Below are positions 20,038 through 29,709 of a stretch of 64,000 bases of DNA, in pieces. The first letter of the stretch is position 1; the number at the start of each line of letters is the position of its first letter. The translations under genes were made by a program, and so were the position numbers. The stretch comes from Paulinella micropora (lineage: Eukaryota > Cercozoa > Imbricatea > Euglyphida > Paulinellidae), in the NCBI GenBank assembly GCA_019918135.1, contig WBZZ01002926.1:108034-172033 (forward strand), in the 5' to 3' direction. The notes beneath the pieces are model-generated. The model saw only the letters and a program-made list of their open reading frames with translations. It was not told the DNA's origin and searched no databases.

Positions 20038-21534
20038 ATGCAACGGGCTGCCGACAAGAGACAATTTTTAATCGACCGATTAGGCCTAACCCAAAACTGC
20101 AGAGATTGCAAAGAACCCCTGCCAAAACCGACCAACCTCGCAAAGGTGCATGCCAAAGTCCTGCGGCACCCCTTTACGGATTGCCCGATGTTGCGGTCCG
20201 ACGATGACAGACTTGGCCTCGATCACTTAGATGCAATCTTTCTCGACCAGCAAGACAGAACCGCGCAGAGGTTCACACAGCCCTTCCCTGAAGATATTCC
20301 GTGCATAGCCATTACAAATAAACAACTTCATACGTTTCTAAACCTTCCAGATGTTACAATTCTCGAGGCTAACAAGGTTTATGCTGTGCCCTCGAAAGGA
20401 CTGCTAATCAAACGCATGACTAGATATCAGACAGAAGAAAAAGCTGCTATGGACGCGTACGTGTTGGACTACATGCAGCTCCAATCATTCTTTGCAAGCA
20501 AAGGCCTGGCGCCAAAAGTCTACGGCTGCCTCAGGGAACGATTCAACACTGAGAGTGTGTTGTGGGTTGTCACGGAGTATGTCGAGCCGCCGGCAGGGCA
20601 AAAGGGCGCGGACGTATCCTATCTGCAAAACGTCAAGAAGGAAGACGTGGAGGCATATCTGAAATTTTGGAAAGAGGTGATAGACCTTCTGGTGCAAATG
20701 AACTGTCTGCACTGCGACGGCAAGCCAGAAAATACGTTGTTCAACCAGACCTTCACAGTAATCGACTTGGACCCGTACTTGTGCCTGGACTTCCTATCGA
20801 CAGGCGACGAAACGATGCACCAAACTCTCAGGCTATCTAATGCGCTGAGCCTGCTCGCCAATAGCGTCGGTAAGCTCAACAGAGAGCTGATGGAGGGCTT
20901 GCAGGGCTTTGTCACTGGTATGCTCCAAGAACCAAAGGAGGCCTTCGAGCGTTGTGTCAGGTGGTGGTTTGTGAGCATGTTCCGATTACGACAGGAACCG
21001 TACAAGAAATTCTGTTGCAGGGGGCCCTGCATGCAGGCCTTGTATTACCTGGAAAACAAAGGTTTTAATAACGTCGATGTTCATAAAGGTTACGCTGGCG
21101 TTAAGTGGTTGTGCCCACTCTCTTCGTCATGCAAGCTCTTCAGGCTACAAAGTAAGCAACTCTCGTTCACAATCAACACCGATAATCTACCAAATGGAAT
21201 TTCAAAAGGCGACGTGGAACAGTCTATGTCGGCTTTTATTCGTGTGGCACTGCTTGATGAGTTCAAGAGCAATCGGAACGTTACTAGTGGAAGAGGTAGC
21301 CTCTGGTCCTTGGAAAATGCGAAAAGAAGTCCTGCGCAAGATATTATGTCGAGACCGTCTGGGGCAGAAGGAATTGAGCAAAGGAGTGTGGCTCCCCGAA
21401 ATCCGGGACGAAACAGGCTTACCTCAGGACAGTATATTACTTCTAGTGTCGCGAAACAGCTCAGAACAAATCAAGACGACGCAGACTCGGTTTCCTACGT
21501 ACCTAAACCCCCCACATTCGTACGTCTAGCTTAG
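20038..21534 (+). CDS. Viral-type serine/threonine protein kinase
   Basis: 498 residues, intact. Kinase features in order: a VAIK-like lysine in GLLIKRM (K about 125), a helix-C acidic region (TEEKAAMDAYVLD), hinge WVVTEYVEPP (about 176-185), the catalytic loop HCDGKPENTLF (H225, D227, K229, N232, matching H-x-D-x-K-P-x-N) and VIDLDP in place of DFG (D243). The glycine-rich loop is not obvious. The C-terminal lobe is short, and from about residue 330 an unrecognised extension follows with Cys pairs (FCCRGPC) and a Ser/Arg-rich tail. All catalytic residues except the DFG form are present, so activity is likely. The base composition (about 50% GC) differs from most neighbours. The gene lies immediately upstream of the palindromic repeat array. 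Confidence 0.85.
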   Translation: MQRAADKRQFLIDRLGLTQNCRDCKEPLPKPTNLAKVHAKVLRHPFTDCPMLRSDDDRLGLDHLDAIFLDQQDRTAQRFTQPFPEDIPCIAITNKQLHTFLNLPDVTILEANKVYAVPSKGLLIKRMTRYQTEEKAAMDAYVLDYMQLQSFFASKGLAPKVYGCLRERFNTESVLWVVTEYVEPPAGQKGADVSYLQNVKKEDVEAYLKFWKEVIDLLVQMNCLHCDGKPENTLFNQTFTVIDLDPYLCLDFLSTGDETMHQTLRLSNALSLLANSVGKLNRELMEGLQGFVTGMLQEPKEAFERCVRWWFVSMFRLRQEPYKKFCCRGPCMQALYYLENKGFNNVDVHKGYAGVKWLCPLSSSCKLFRLQSKQLSFTINTDNLPNGISKGDVEQSMSAFIRVALLDEFKSNRNVTSGRGSLWSLENAKRSPAQDIMSRPSGAEGIEQRSVAPRNPGRNRLTSGQYITSSVAKQLRTNQDDADSVSYVPKPPTFVRLA

Positions 21535-21689
21535 AAAGAAATCTAAAGAAAACACGCACGCAGGGTCTAACACAGACCTTGCGGGTACCGGCAACTATTA
21601 AAGAATCTGATTCTCATGGCCGTACTTCTGGCATTGCCAAAAACACCGGGGATTCTGGCTTCGCGGCAAAACACACAACAAGTGTCCGT

Positions 21690-23395
21690 AAATTCCGGCA
21701 CTGGTGCATTTGTCGCGAAATTCACCGGAAGGCTGAAAATAGTGAAAAAAAATTGCAAAGGACATTTCGGCAATAACTGTTTAGCTAGAGAAAAATTTTG
21801 GGGAAGCCAACGCGGGCGGGGAATTTTTTGAGGTTTACATTTTTTTCCCCGCCGCTCTTTCCCCAAAATTTTTCTCTAGCTACCTTATGCCGAAATGTCC
21901 TTCAAAAAAAATTCTTTTGTGTGCCGCAAATTGGCAAATATCAGTTACCGTAACCTTCGGCACATGTACATTTGTCGCGAAATTCACCGGAAAATCCGGA
22001 GCTGGTGAAAAATGTTTTTTTTTGTAAAGGACATTTCGGCAATAACTGTTTAGCTAGAGAAATTTTTTGGGGAAAGAAACTCGGGCGGGGGATTTTTGAG
22101 ATCTACATTTTTTTCCCCTCCCAGTTTTTTTCCCCCAAAATTTTCTCTAGCTACCTTCCAAATGCCAAAATGTCCTTCGCCAAAAAAAATTCTTTGGTGT
22201 GCCGCAAATTGCGGCAAATACCAGTTACCCGCAACTTCCGGCGCCTGTACATTTGTCGCGAAATTCACCGGAAAATCCGGAGCTGGTGAAAAAAAAATTT
22301 GTAAAGGACATTTCGGCAATAACTGTTTAGCTAGAGAAAATTTTTGGGGAAAGAAACTCGGGAGGGGAATTTTTTTTGAACATTTCTTTTTCCCTCCCAG
22401 ATTTTTTCCTCAATTTTTCTGTAGCTAAACAGTTATTGCCGAAATGTCCTTCGCGAAAAAAAAAATTCTTTTGTGTGCCACAAATTGCGGCAAATATCAG
22501 TTACCCGCAACTTCCGGCACATTTACATTTGTCGCGAAATTCACCGCAAACTCCGGAGCTGGTGAAAAAAAATTTTTGCAAAGGACATTTCGGCAATAAC
22601 TGTTTAGCTAGAGAAAATTTTTGGGGAAAGAAACTCGGGAGGGGAATTTTTTTTGAACATTTTTTTCCCCTCCCAGCTTTTTTCCCCCAAAATTTTCTCT
22701 AGCTACTTTTGCAAATGCCGAAATGTCCTTCACCAAAAAAAAATTTCTTTTGTGTGCCGCAAATCTCGGCAAATATCAGTTACCCGTAACCTTCGGCACA
22801 TGTACATTTGTCGCGAAATTCACCGGAAAATCCGGAGCTGGTGAAAAAAAAAATTTGTAAAGGACATTTCGGCAATAACTGTTTAGCTAGAGAAAATTTT
22901 TGGGGAAAGAAACTCGGGAGGGGAATTTTTTTTGAATATTTTTTTTCCCCTCCCAGTTTTTTTCCTCAAATTTTTCTGTAGCTAAACAGTTATTGCCGAA
23001 ATGTCCTTCGCGAAAAAAAAATTCTTTTGTGTGCCACAAATTGCGGCAAATATCAGTTACCCGCAACTTCCGGCACATTTACATTTGTCGCGAAATTCAC
23101 CGCAAAATCCGGAGCTGGTGAAAAAAAAATTTTGCAAAGGACATTTCGTCAATAACTGTTTAGCTAGAGAAAATTCTTGGGGAAAGAAACGCGGGCGGGG
23201 AAAAAATTAAATGTGCACAAAAAATTCCCCGCCCGCCAATCTTTCCCTAAAATTTTTCTCTAGCTACCTTCCAAATGCCGAAATGTCCTTCGCGAAAAAA
23301 AATCTTTTGTGTGCCGCAATTTGCTGCAAATATCAGTTACCCGTAACTTTCGGCACATTTGTCGCGAAATTCGCCAGGAAACAGCCAGTGAAGTG
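21690..23395. repeat. hr-like array of ~275-bp repeats, each with a large imperfect palindrome
   Basis: The anchor TTTGTCGCGAAATTC recurs seven times (about 21708, 21970, 22253, 22529, 22808, 23085, 23359), with 262-283 bp spacing. Six units each contain a left arm (AAGGACATTTCGGCAATAACTG then TTTAGCTAGAGAAAA) and an inverted right arm (TTTTCTCTAGCTAC ... CCGAAATGTCCTTC) around an A/T- and G/C-run centre. Two right-arm forms occur. In units 3 and 5 (near 22420 and 22980) the right arm also restores the AACAGTTATTGCCG segment and pairs almost perfectly, so the array has a two-unit higher-order period. The architecture matches homologous regions of nimaviruses and baculoviruses, which act as replication origins and enhancers. 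Confidence 0.85.
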
Positions 23396-23492
23396 CAGCT
23401 AAATACCAAAGACTTCATCCAAAATCAAAGTTCTTTTAATTCTTTTGTAGACTCTGTCGTTTTGTAGGTCTGATTTTGCATGTGTTTCTTTT

Positions 23493-24515
23493 TTACTTTG
23501 GGCAGCCACACCCGGCGCAAGCTGTGTGACCTGTGCTCCCCAAAAATTCTTCCACTCCTTCTTGTGGAACACCTGTGCCAACAAATCTTGTTAGCACTCT
23601 TTTGGTCATTCTGCGTCGCTCTCGATCGGGCTCGTTTCTCGTCATGGTCCAAAGTACCGAATTCAGCTTGTCAGTCAGCTCCACAACCTCAGGCGTCATT
23701 CTCCAGCCTTGCAGTTCCGCGATCAGCTGGCGCGTTCCGTAATAACCCACTTGGTAGCAAGCGCGTTCTAGATCGACGGGGGTTATGACCGCGGACAACG
23801 CTTTTCGCCAGTCGGCAGGCAAAAAAACGCTTGAACTCTTTAGGAACTCGTTCAGCGTAGCTATCATCGTATTGGGGTAGTAAGGCCCAAACAAAGGCAG
23901 CCTGCCATATATTGCGTTTGTCAACATCTCGTCTAGTGTACGCGCTTGCTTTACACGGCCAACAAGGTACTGCGGGCTTTCGTTCAATAGCGCAAATAAC
24001 GCTTCTGCTAAGGGCTGCTTCACTGCGTCGGTGATGTCGTCCTGTGTGAAAGCTCTGCTCAATGTGCGGCCCTCCTGGTTTACCAATTTGACCAGTGGAT
24101 CGTATTCTGGGTACCAGGTCTCTTCGTCGTCGGTTGCGACAGTCAGCGAAATGCAAGCACTTCCCTTTCGTTGCACTGGCTTGCCCAGCTTGTTATACCA
24201 TTTGTGCATGGTCGTTTTCAATTTCACCTCATCTCCAAATCTTGGCTCATCTGCCTCGTAGCTTTCTGCCCTTAACCGAAGATCGCCATTTTTTATTTCG
24301 CTTTTTATTTCTTCTTCGTTGACAGGTTTAACAGCCACTCCCTGCCTGGAAGGCCATAACGGCGTGTTTAAAGGAATTTTCAGAGCAATCAGGACGGCAA
24401 TTCACAGGTTATTGAAGCCATCCCAATTTCCCAGGTTAACCTTGCCTTCGATCCTAGATTCCACCAAAGATCCTTTGTCATTCACTTCGTAGAAAGCTAC
24501 AGTGACAGAGGTCAT
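23493..24515 (-). pseudogene. Unrecognised soluble protein interrupted by an in-frame TGA
   Basis: A single continuous frame runs from the ATG at 24515 (MTSVTVAFYEVNDKG) to the stop at 23493, about 340 codons, broken only by a TGA at 24402-24404 after residue 37. Sequence on both sides of the stop looks equally protein-like. The interruption is a substitution, not an indel, so sequencing slippage does not explain it. A GTG at 24338 opens the remaining 281 codons but is a poor start. The protein is charged and hydrophilic, with alternating strands and helices and a C-terminal Cys cluster (HTACAGCGCPK). No family is recognised. It lies downstream of, and on the same strand as, the AlkB-like gene (81-bp gap) and runs into the hr-like array. 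Confidence 0.65.
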
Positions 24516-24596
24516 TGAATAGACCTCCTTGTGCGCCGGGTGTATTTCTTTTTACTTAATATTAATCTACCAGAAAAAAGCCAAGATATCTCATGT

Positions 24597-25742
24597 TCAA
24601 AAAAAAGAAGAAAAAAAATCCCCACCCCGCCAGCGTTCCCTCAACAATGTCGGTCCAATTGCGTAGTTTTTGGCGCTCTTGCCTATATCTCTGTACAGAA
24701 AAAAAGGCACGCCTACCAAGAAGAAAAAAAAAACAAAAATAGACGGTGGCTTTTTTGGGCGGGGCTGTCCGGGGAATGAGGCAGTGACAATTTTTTTTCG
24801 GGAGCTGTCACTGGAGCGAGGGCGGTGACGGCGGCTCCAGCGGCGGCAGGTCCAGCGGCGGGGATGCAGCACAAAGTCGGGCGGCAGCTCCGGCGGCAGC
24901 GCCAGCGGCACCAGCGGCGGCAGCGGCAGCTCCAGTGGCGGCGGCGGGGGAGGGCACAAGGCCGTCGGTGGGCTGTCGGGCCGTCGCTTTCTTTTCTTGG
25001 GGCGGGGGGGCAGGAACCGCGCGTAACCCACGGAGCCCGCTGCGTGGCGGAGCGCCAGGGCCGACCTGCCGCGCCAGCCGGCCCCCGCGCTGACGGCCGA
25101 CATGAGGTACACGTCGCCGTGGTCCAGCTGGATGCTCACCTCTCTGCCTACGGGGTGCGCGCCAAAGTACCAGTGCCAGTGCAGGCCCATGGCGGCGCCG
25201 AGCCTCGCGCCGATCACGCCGGCCAGGCCGTCGTGGGCGTGCGGCGAGATGCCTTGGCGGCGGTTGTTCGAGTACAGGTTGCCAAATGCGGGGCAGTCGC
25301 GCGCCTCCGGGATCAGCCCCTCTACCCCGCGCTTCAGCCGGGCCAGCAGCGGCAGCCGCCCGAGCGGCACGGCGCCGTCGGCCAGGCCGAAGGCCAGGGT
25401 CTGGCAGTTCTTGAGGGGGCAGCCGCCGCGCACCGGGGCGGGCCACTCCAGCGCCAGCAACTCGTCTTGTAGCAGGCTGCTAGCGCCCGCTGGTAAAGGC
25501 AGGCCTAAGGCCATGGACCCCAATTCCATGAAACGCCACACGCCACGCCTAATCAACAGCACGCAGGCGTCGCCTTCGGGCGGCCGATCGCCGGGCTCCA
25601 GCCCCAGCTCTGCCAGGTCGAGCAAGTACGTCTGCCACCTCAGCAGCCTGGCCCTGGCCGCGATCGCGCGTATAGTTTCGCCCGTGAAAAAGTCAGAGGG
25701 GGCCGCGCAGGGCTCGAACGACACGGTCAGGGTGCGGAACAT
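24597..25742 (-). CDS. AlkB-like 2-oxoglutarate/Fe(II) dioxygenase-fold protein, altered metal site
   Basis: 381 residues from the ATG at 25742 (MFRTLTVSFEPCAAPSDFF). Residues about 153-243 follow the AlkB core: GNLYSNNRRQGISPHAHDG (family N-x-Y-x-x-G-x-D-x-I-x-x-H-x-D), IGARLGAAMGLHWHWYFG, QLDHGDVYLMS (family L-x-x-G-D-L-L-V-M) and GYARFL (family R-I-x-L-T-F-R). The proximal H-x-D reads H-A-H-D and the distal His is not at its usual place after GW, so catalysis may be lost or the metal ligands shifted. AlkB enzymes demethylate alkylated bases in RNA or DNA, and several virus groups encode them. After residue 250 the frame is Pro/Arg-rich, with a basic PKKRKRRP nuclear-localisation-like motif, then low complexity. 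The true C-terminus is uncertain. Confidence 0.6.
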   Translation of the reverse strand: MFRTLTVSFEPCAAPSDFFTGETIRAIAARARLLRWQTYLLDLAELGLEPGDRPPEGDACVLLIRRGVWRFMELGSMALGLPLPAGASSLLQDELLALEWPAPVRGGCPLKNCQTLAFGLADGAVPLGRLPLLARLKRGVEGLIPEARDCPAFGNLYSNNRRQGISPHAHDGLAGVIGARLGAAMGLHWHWYFGAHPVGREVSIQLDHGDVYLMSAVSAGAGWRGRSALALRHAAGSVGYARFLPPRPKKRKRRPDSPPTALCPPPPPPLELPLPPLVPLALPPELPPDFVLHPRRWTCRRWSRRHRPRSSDSSRKKIVTASFPGQPRPKKPPSIFVFFFFLVGVPFFLYRDIGKSAKNYAIGPTLLRERWRGGDFFSSFF

Positions 25743-26285
25743 GAGAGAGGAAAAGGAGGGTCTGGTCAGTCTTTTTTAGCTCAAGGTTTTTTTTGTGCCA
25801 CAACCGCAGACAAAGGGGTCTGTGCAGGGAGAAAAGGTTTCCCGAGAGGAAGTTCGCAATGGTCCTACATCTAAAAAAAAGAGCTCAAGAGGGGGGGGGG
25901 GGCCGGCCCCCCCTGCCTCTCCTCTGGCGTCGGTTTTTTTTTGTACTTCTTTTCCTGCGGCCCCCCCCCACAATTGTCAAAACCGGAAGCGTGCCCCCCC
26001 CCCCCTCCTGTTCTCTCTCTCTCTCTCTGGTTGTTCACGAGATCTTATTCCCCTCCCCCCCCCTCCCTTCCCATCCCTTGCGTACTGTTCCCGTACGAGG
26101 CCCCCCCCCTTCCCCGTTTCTTTCTAGCACTAGTACCATTCTTTGCCGTCATTCCCTTTTTTTTCTCGGGGGGAGGTTGTCCCCAACTTCTTCGCGACCG
26201 CCATTTGGTTTTTTTTTGTGTCCTTCTCTCGCTTTCGCACGGCGCTGCGAACAACAACAAAACCAAAAGAAAAAGATAGTAGCGA
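25743..26285. other. Low-complexity divergent intergenic region
   Basis: It holds G and C runs (near 25890-25901, 25995-26006, 26050-26060, 26101-26109), a CT dinucleotide run (26014-26029) and T runs. Plus-strand codons are open through part of it, but the translation is Pro/Ser/Phe low complexity with no start or motif support. It lies between the divergent genes starting at 25742 (minus) and 26286 (plus). Confidence 0.5.
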
Positions 26286-27232
26286 ATGCAGGGCTTGCCC
26301 GAGCCCTGCCGTGTCAACTGGGACGGTACAGCGGCGCCTGGCAACGGCGCTCTATCTCGTTTCGCGCTAGACGACGGTGCACGCAAGGCGCTGCTGCAAA
26401 GGCTCATCTGCACCCCACGGTCACTAACGCAGACAGTAGACGACGTGCTGGCCGAGGGCTGGCAGCACTGCCCGGGACTGAGCTGGCGATGCTGTGGTGC
26501 GTGTTCCACAAGAACCCGCACGGCATCCGGAGCGTGTGCACCAAGGGCCGGAAGATCGCGTGGGCGCGGGGGCAGCTGCTCGCGGACCTGCTATTAGAGC
26601 TAGGCGCCGATCCTGTCGAGTACGCCAGCCACAAGACCAGCGCCGAGCAATGGCTGTTTGTGCGGCGGTGCTGGGGCCGCGCGGCGCCCCACGCCCCCAA
26701 ATGCCTGCGAAAGCTGTTTGAAGAGACCACGCGCGCCGTGCACCGCAAGACAGTCGCCGCGCAAGCGCGGCGTGTGGCCGACGCGCTGCGCCTGTCGCAG
26801 GCCATGGTTGGCGACCAACTCTCGCTGCGCCTGGTCCCGCGCGGGGCGCAGCCCGTGCAGAAAATCCCGTTGTTCCTGGACCGCGCCGCAATAGACCGCG
26901 GCCGCGTGCGGCTGTGGCTGCGGCTGTACCGCTGTGCGGGAGCCGAGCACGCGCTGAACTGGGTACGCGACGACGACAGCCGGCTGATCGAGGCGACGGT
27001 AGCCGACGGGCGCGATACGGCAGCGCTGGCCAAGGTTGCAGGTGTGTCGCCCGCCTCGTACGTGCGTGTGGCGTTAGTGCGCAAGGGCGGCAGCCTGTGC
27101 GGGCTGCGCGCGCAGTGGCCTGGGTACTGCGAGGCGGACTGGAGCGGGCTCGACAGCGGCCGCGAACGCTGGTACACGCACGAGCTCGCGCCCTGGTGTA
27201 TAGAATGTCTGCGCTGGCCCGTACATTTCTAA
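26286..27232 (+). pseudogene. Unrecognised GC-rich gene with one frameshift
   Basis: About 315 codons. The start is the ATG at 26286 (GCGAATGCAGG; MQGLPEPCRVNWDG). The protein-like sequence stays in this frame to about 26465 (VDDVLAEGWQH), then continues in another frame (from about LPGTELAMLWCVFHKNP) to the stop at 27232. Past the shift the first frame gives Arg/Cys-rich shadow sequence. The switch goes in the direction of a one-base loss near 26465-26480. The product is basic and rich in Arg, Trp and Cys, with a predicted helical middle. I recognise no domain. Confidence 0.6.
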
Positions 27233-27453
27233 GTCAAGAACAAACGTCAGCGCGCGCAGAAACTCTGGGGGGGGGGGGGGGGGGGGCAGAGAGAGAAAGA
27301 GAGAGAGAGAGAAAAGCAGGGGAGGAGAGGGAGCAGGGGCGCGCAAAAAAATCTTAGACACGTTCCTGTTTTCTTTTCTTCCTGCGGCCACAACCTCCCG
27401 CGGCACAAATTTGGGGGTAGAGAGGAGGAGGGGAGGGGGGGGGGGGGGGGGGC

Positions 27454-29709
27454 GTGAGGAGGCCACGGAAAGAGGGGCCCAGCCAGTGGCTCAGCGAATC
27501 TGCGAACGGCAGGTTCTTTTCCTTGCAAGATCACAAGGGCGTTACACAGGATCAACTGTTGCTCATCCAGCGAGCGCTGCTCCGCGTGGACCTCGTGCGG
27601 GTGGTAGTGCGCGACGCCCTCGTGCTCAGAAATATCTTCGAGGCCCGCCGCGCCGGCCACGCTACCGAGGCCGTTACGGCACCGGTGGCGCTGCCGGAGG
27701 GCTGCGGCGCAGGCCGCGGGGCCTGCGTTTCCGGCGGCGCGTGGCCGGGGTCGGCGGCGGAGCTGGCGCTGCTGGCCCAGGCGCAGGACGACCTGCGTGC
27801 GGGGCGTTTGCACAGCTCGGAGGCGGACCGTTTTAGGGTGGGCGACCACGCCGTGGCGGTAGCCGAGGCGCGGTCGCACACGCTGCTGCGCTACTTCGTG
27901 CCGGCCTGGTCCGGCGGCGCGTTCGCAAGTGTCGGCGTCGCTGGCAGGTGCGAGTATGACGCGCCGTGGGGAGAGAAAGTGGACCTGACGGGCCACGAGC
28001 CGCTGCCCTCTCGCTGCGAAACGCTGTCCATGACGTGGCCCTGGCAGTTTGCGGTGTACTGGAACTGGCGCAACTGGGTAGCGATTGATGCGTTCTCGCA
28101 CGGCGCTACTCGTTGGAGTGCGGGCGGCGGCAACTGCTCGTCGCTGTCCTTCCCGCTGTGGCGCAACGAGCCGGTGCTGGTGGACGGGCGCTGGCAGGGC
28201 TGTTTCGAGCCGCGCTGCCCGCAGCCCGTGCCGTACAACTACGACTGGTACGCACGGTCTACGGTGTCGTGGTCCGTGCCCGACACCGCCGTCGCGCCGC
28301 GCGACGCGACGGTCGCGCCCTGCGGCTGGGACCGGGGCATCTGCGGCAGCAACGGCCGCTGCCAGTGCAACAGCGGCTTCCGGGTCAAGCCGAACACGGA
28401 CCCCACGACGCTGGTGTACGATGCCGCCGGCGAGCCCAGGGTGGCGCGCGTGCTGCAACAGGACGCGTGCGACATCGACGGGCGCGGCGTGTGCAAGTCC
28501 AAGCTCTCTTACGGCAGCGGTGAGGACTGCAGCGGGCGCGGCGTCTGTGTGGCGGACTTCCGCGCGGACGAGAGGGCCGCGACGTGCCGCTGCGGCGAAT
28601 ATTCACTCACGGGGGGTGCCAGAAAAAGCTGCTACTTGTACGAGCAGGGGGACCCGCGCTACTGCGTGGCGCAACCGTCCGCGGGGTTTGTCAGCAACGG
28701 CTGGACCAGCTCGCCCTACGGCCAGCCTGCCAGCTGCAACATACCGCCCGGGGGCTGCTTCCACAGCCCGACGGACGACTGCAGGCGGGCGGCCGGCGCT
28801 ACCGTGGAGCGCGGCGAGTGTTTTGGTTGCGAGCTGCCCCGTGTCAGCCTGCTCGTGCCCGGCAGCGAGACGTCGGGGGTGTGCTGGCTTAACAACCAGT
28901 CCAGCGGCGGGGGCAGGTGCTGCAAATGCAGCCCCGGCTACTTCGGGCAGTTCTGCGAGTACGTCACGCTGAGCGGGGGTTGCTACGAAAACGGCACCGC
29001 CGCCGACAAACAATGTGTGTGGAATTGGTACCTAGGGCAGTACGAGGAGGCCGGGCGCTCGACCATCGATGCCGATCTGCTGGAGTCAAGCAGCCTGTGG
29101 CCCAGGCGTGGCTGCACAGGCAAGCCGTGCAGCGGCAACGGCCGGTGTATGCAGGCGCGCGCCTTTCCGCTGGAGGCGCACGATTTCGACCATCTGCCGG
29201 CCCTCGCCCGTTTTTCGTACCGCGTGGACCGTTTCCAGCTCCCGGCCTACCTCAAGCACGCGGCGCGCGAGGAACGGTACGAGGCCGCGATGCGCGCGGC
29301 GGCCGACGGCCAGGCCTGCCAGTGCGAGGCGGGCTTCGGCGGCAGGTTCTGTCAAGAACGCGTCTGTGCTCCTGTCTGCCACGTGTCCGCTACTTGCTAC
29401 TACAACAGCGACGGTAAGCAGGCCAAGTGCCTGTGCGCCGTCGACAAAAAGTTCAGGTGCCTGCGCCCGGAGGGCGAACAGGGCTGCAGCTGCAAACGGC
29501 GCGATTTCCCCTCGGACAGATCGTTGCTGGTCCCGACCAAAGAAATCGTCTGCGGCCAGTCTACGCTGCCGGCCCTGGTCCGCGTCATAGGGGACCAGAA
29601 GTTTCCCTGGGCCTGTGCCTGCCAGACGGGGGCCTTCGAGACGGACTCTGGCCTGTGCAAGGCCAAGGTCGTGGCCTTGGTTGAAGAGTACGGCACCCCG
29701 CCCCAGTAA
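27454..29709 (+). CDS. Multi-EGF cysteine-rich secreted or envelope protein, start missing
   Basis: About 750 open codons. The Cys-rich part begins near 28300: EGF-like modules around CGSNGRCQCNSGF (28340-28380), CSGRGVCVADF (28530-28560), CCKCSPGYFGQFCEY (28918-28960), CSGNGRCMQ...CQCEAGFGGRFCQ (29130-29350) and CHVSATCYYNSDGKQAKC (29380-29430). Between them lie further Cys pairs and NGT/NQS/NCS glycosylation sequons. The disulfide pattern requires the secretory pathway, yet no signal peptide or ATG opens the frame. The frame starts at a GTG just after a 19-G tract (27434-27452), and the first in-frame ATG is at about 28030. Either the 5' end is lost, the G tract hides a frameshift, or an upstream exon supplies the start. 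No C-terminal membrane anchor is visible. The role is probably virion surface or host interaction. Confidence 0.65.
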   Translation: MRRPRKEGPSQWLSESANGRFFSLQDHKGVTQDQLLLIQRALLRVDLVRVVVRDALVLRNIFEARRAGHATEAVTAPVALPEGCGAGRGACVSGGAWPGSAAELALLAQAQDDLRAGRLHSSEADRFRVGDHAVAVAEARSHTLLRYFVPAWSGGAFASVGVAGRCEYDAPWGEKVDLTGHEPLPSRCETLSMTWPWQFAVYWNWRNWVAIDAFSHGATRWSAGGGNCSSLSFPLWRNEPVLVDGRWQGCFEPRCPQPVPYNYDWYARSTVSWSVPDTAVAPRDATVAPCGWDRGICGSNGRCQCNSGFRVKPNTDPTTLVYDAAGEPRVARVLQQDACDIDGRGVCKSKLSYGSGEDCSGRGVCVADFRADERAATCRCGEYSLTGGARKSCYLYEQGDPRYCVAQPSAGFVSNGWTSSPYGQPASCNIPPGGCFHSPTDDCRRAAGATVERGECFGCELPRVSLLVPGSETSGVCWLNNQSSGGGRCCKCSPGYFGQFCEYVTLSGGCYENGTAADKQCVWNWYLGQYEEAGRSTIDADLLESSSLWPRRGCTGKPCSGNGRCMQARAFPLEAHDFDHLPALARFSYRVDRFQLPAYLKHAAREERYEAAMRAAADGQACQCEAGFGGRFCQERVCAPVCHVSATCYYNSDGKQAKCLCAVDKKFRCLRPEGEQGCSCKRRDFPSDRSLLVPTKEIVCGQSTLPALVRVIGDQKFPWACACQTGAFETDSGLCKAKVVALVEEYGTPPQ

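Noticed and set aside
21690-23395. CRISPR array
   Set aside because: Units are ~275 bp and similar throughout their length, with internal palindromes and no short unique spacers. The context is eukaryotic.
26286-27232. Programmed ribosomal frameshifting as the cause of the frame switches in the genes at 6327, 12088 and 26286
   Set aside because: No heptameric slippery site (X XXY YYZ) followed by an evident hairpin was seen at the switch points, and shifts occur in both directions in unrelated genes. Indel mutation or assembly error is simpler.
27247-28458. Minus-strand frame of 403 codons opposite the EGF-like gene
   Set aside because: The Ala/Arg/His/Pro-rich translation is typical of the antisense of GC-rich coding DNA, whereas the plus strand shows conserved EGF Cys spacing.
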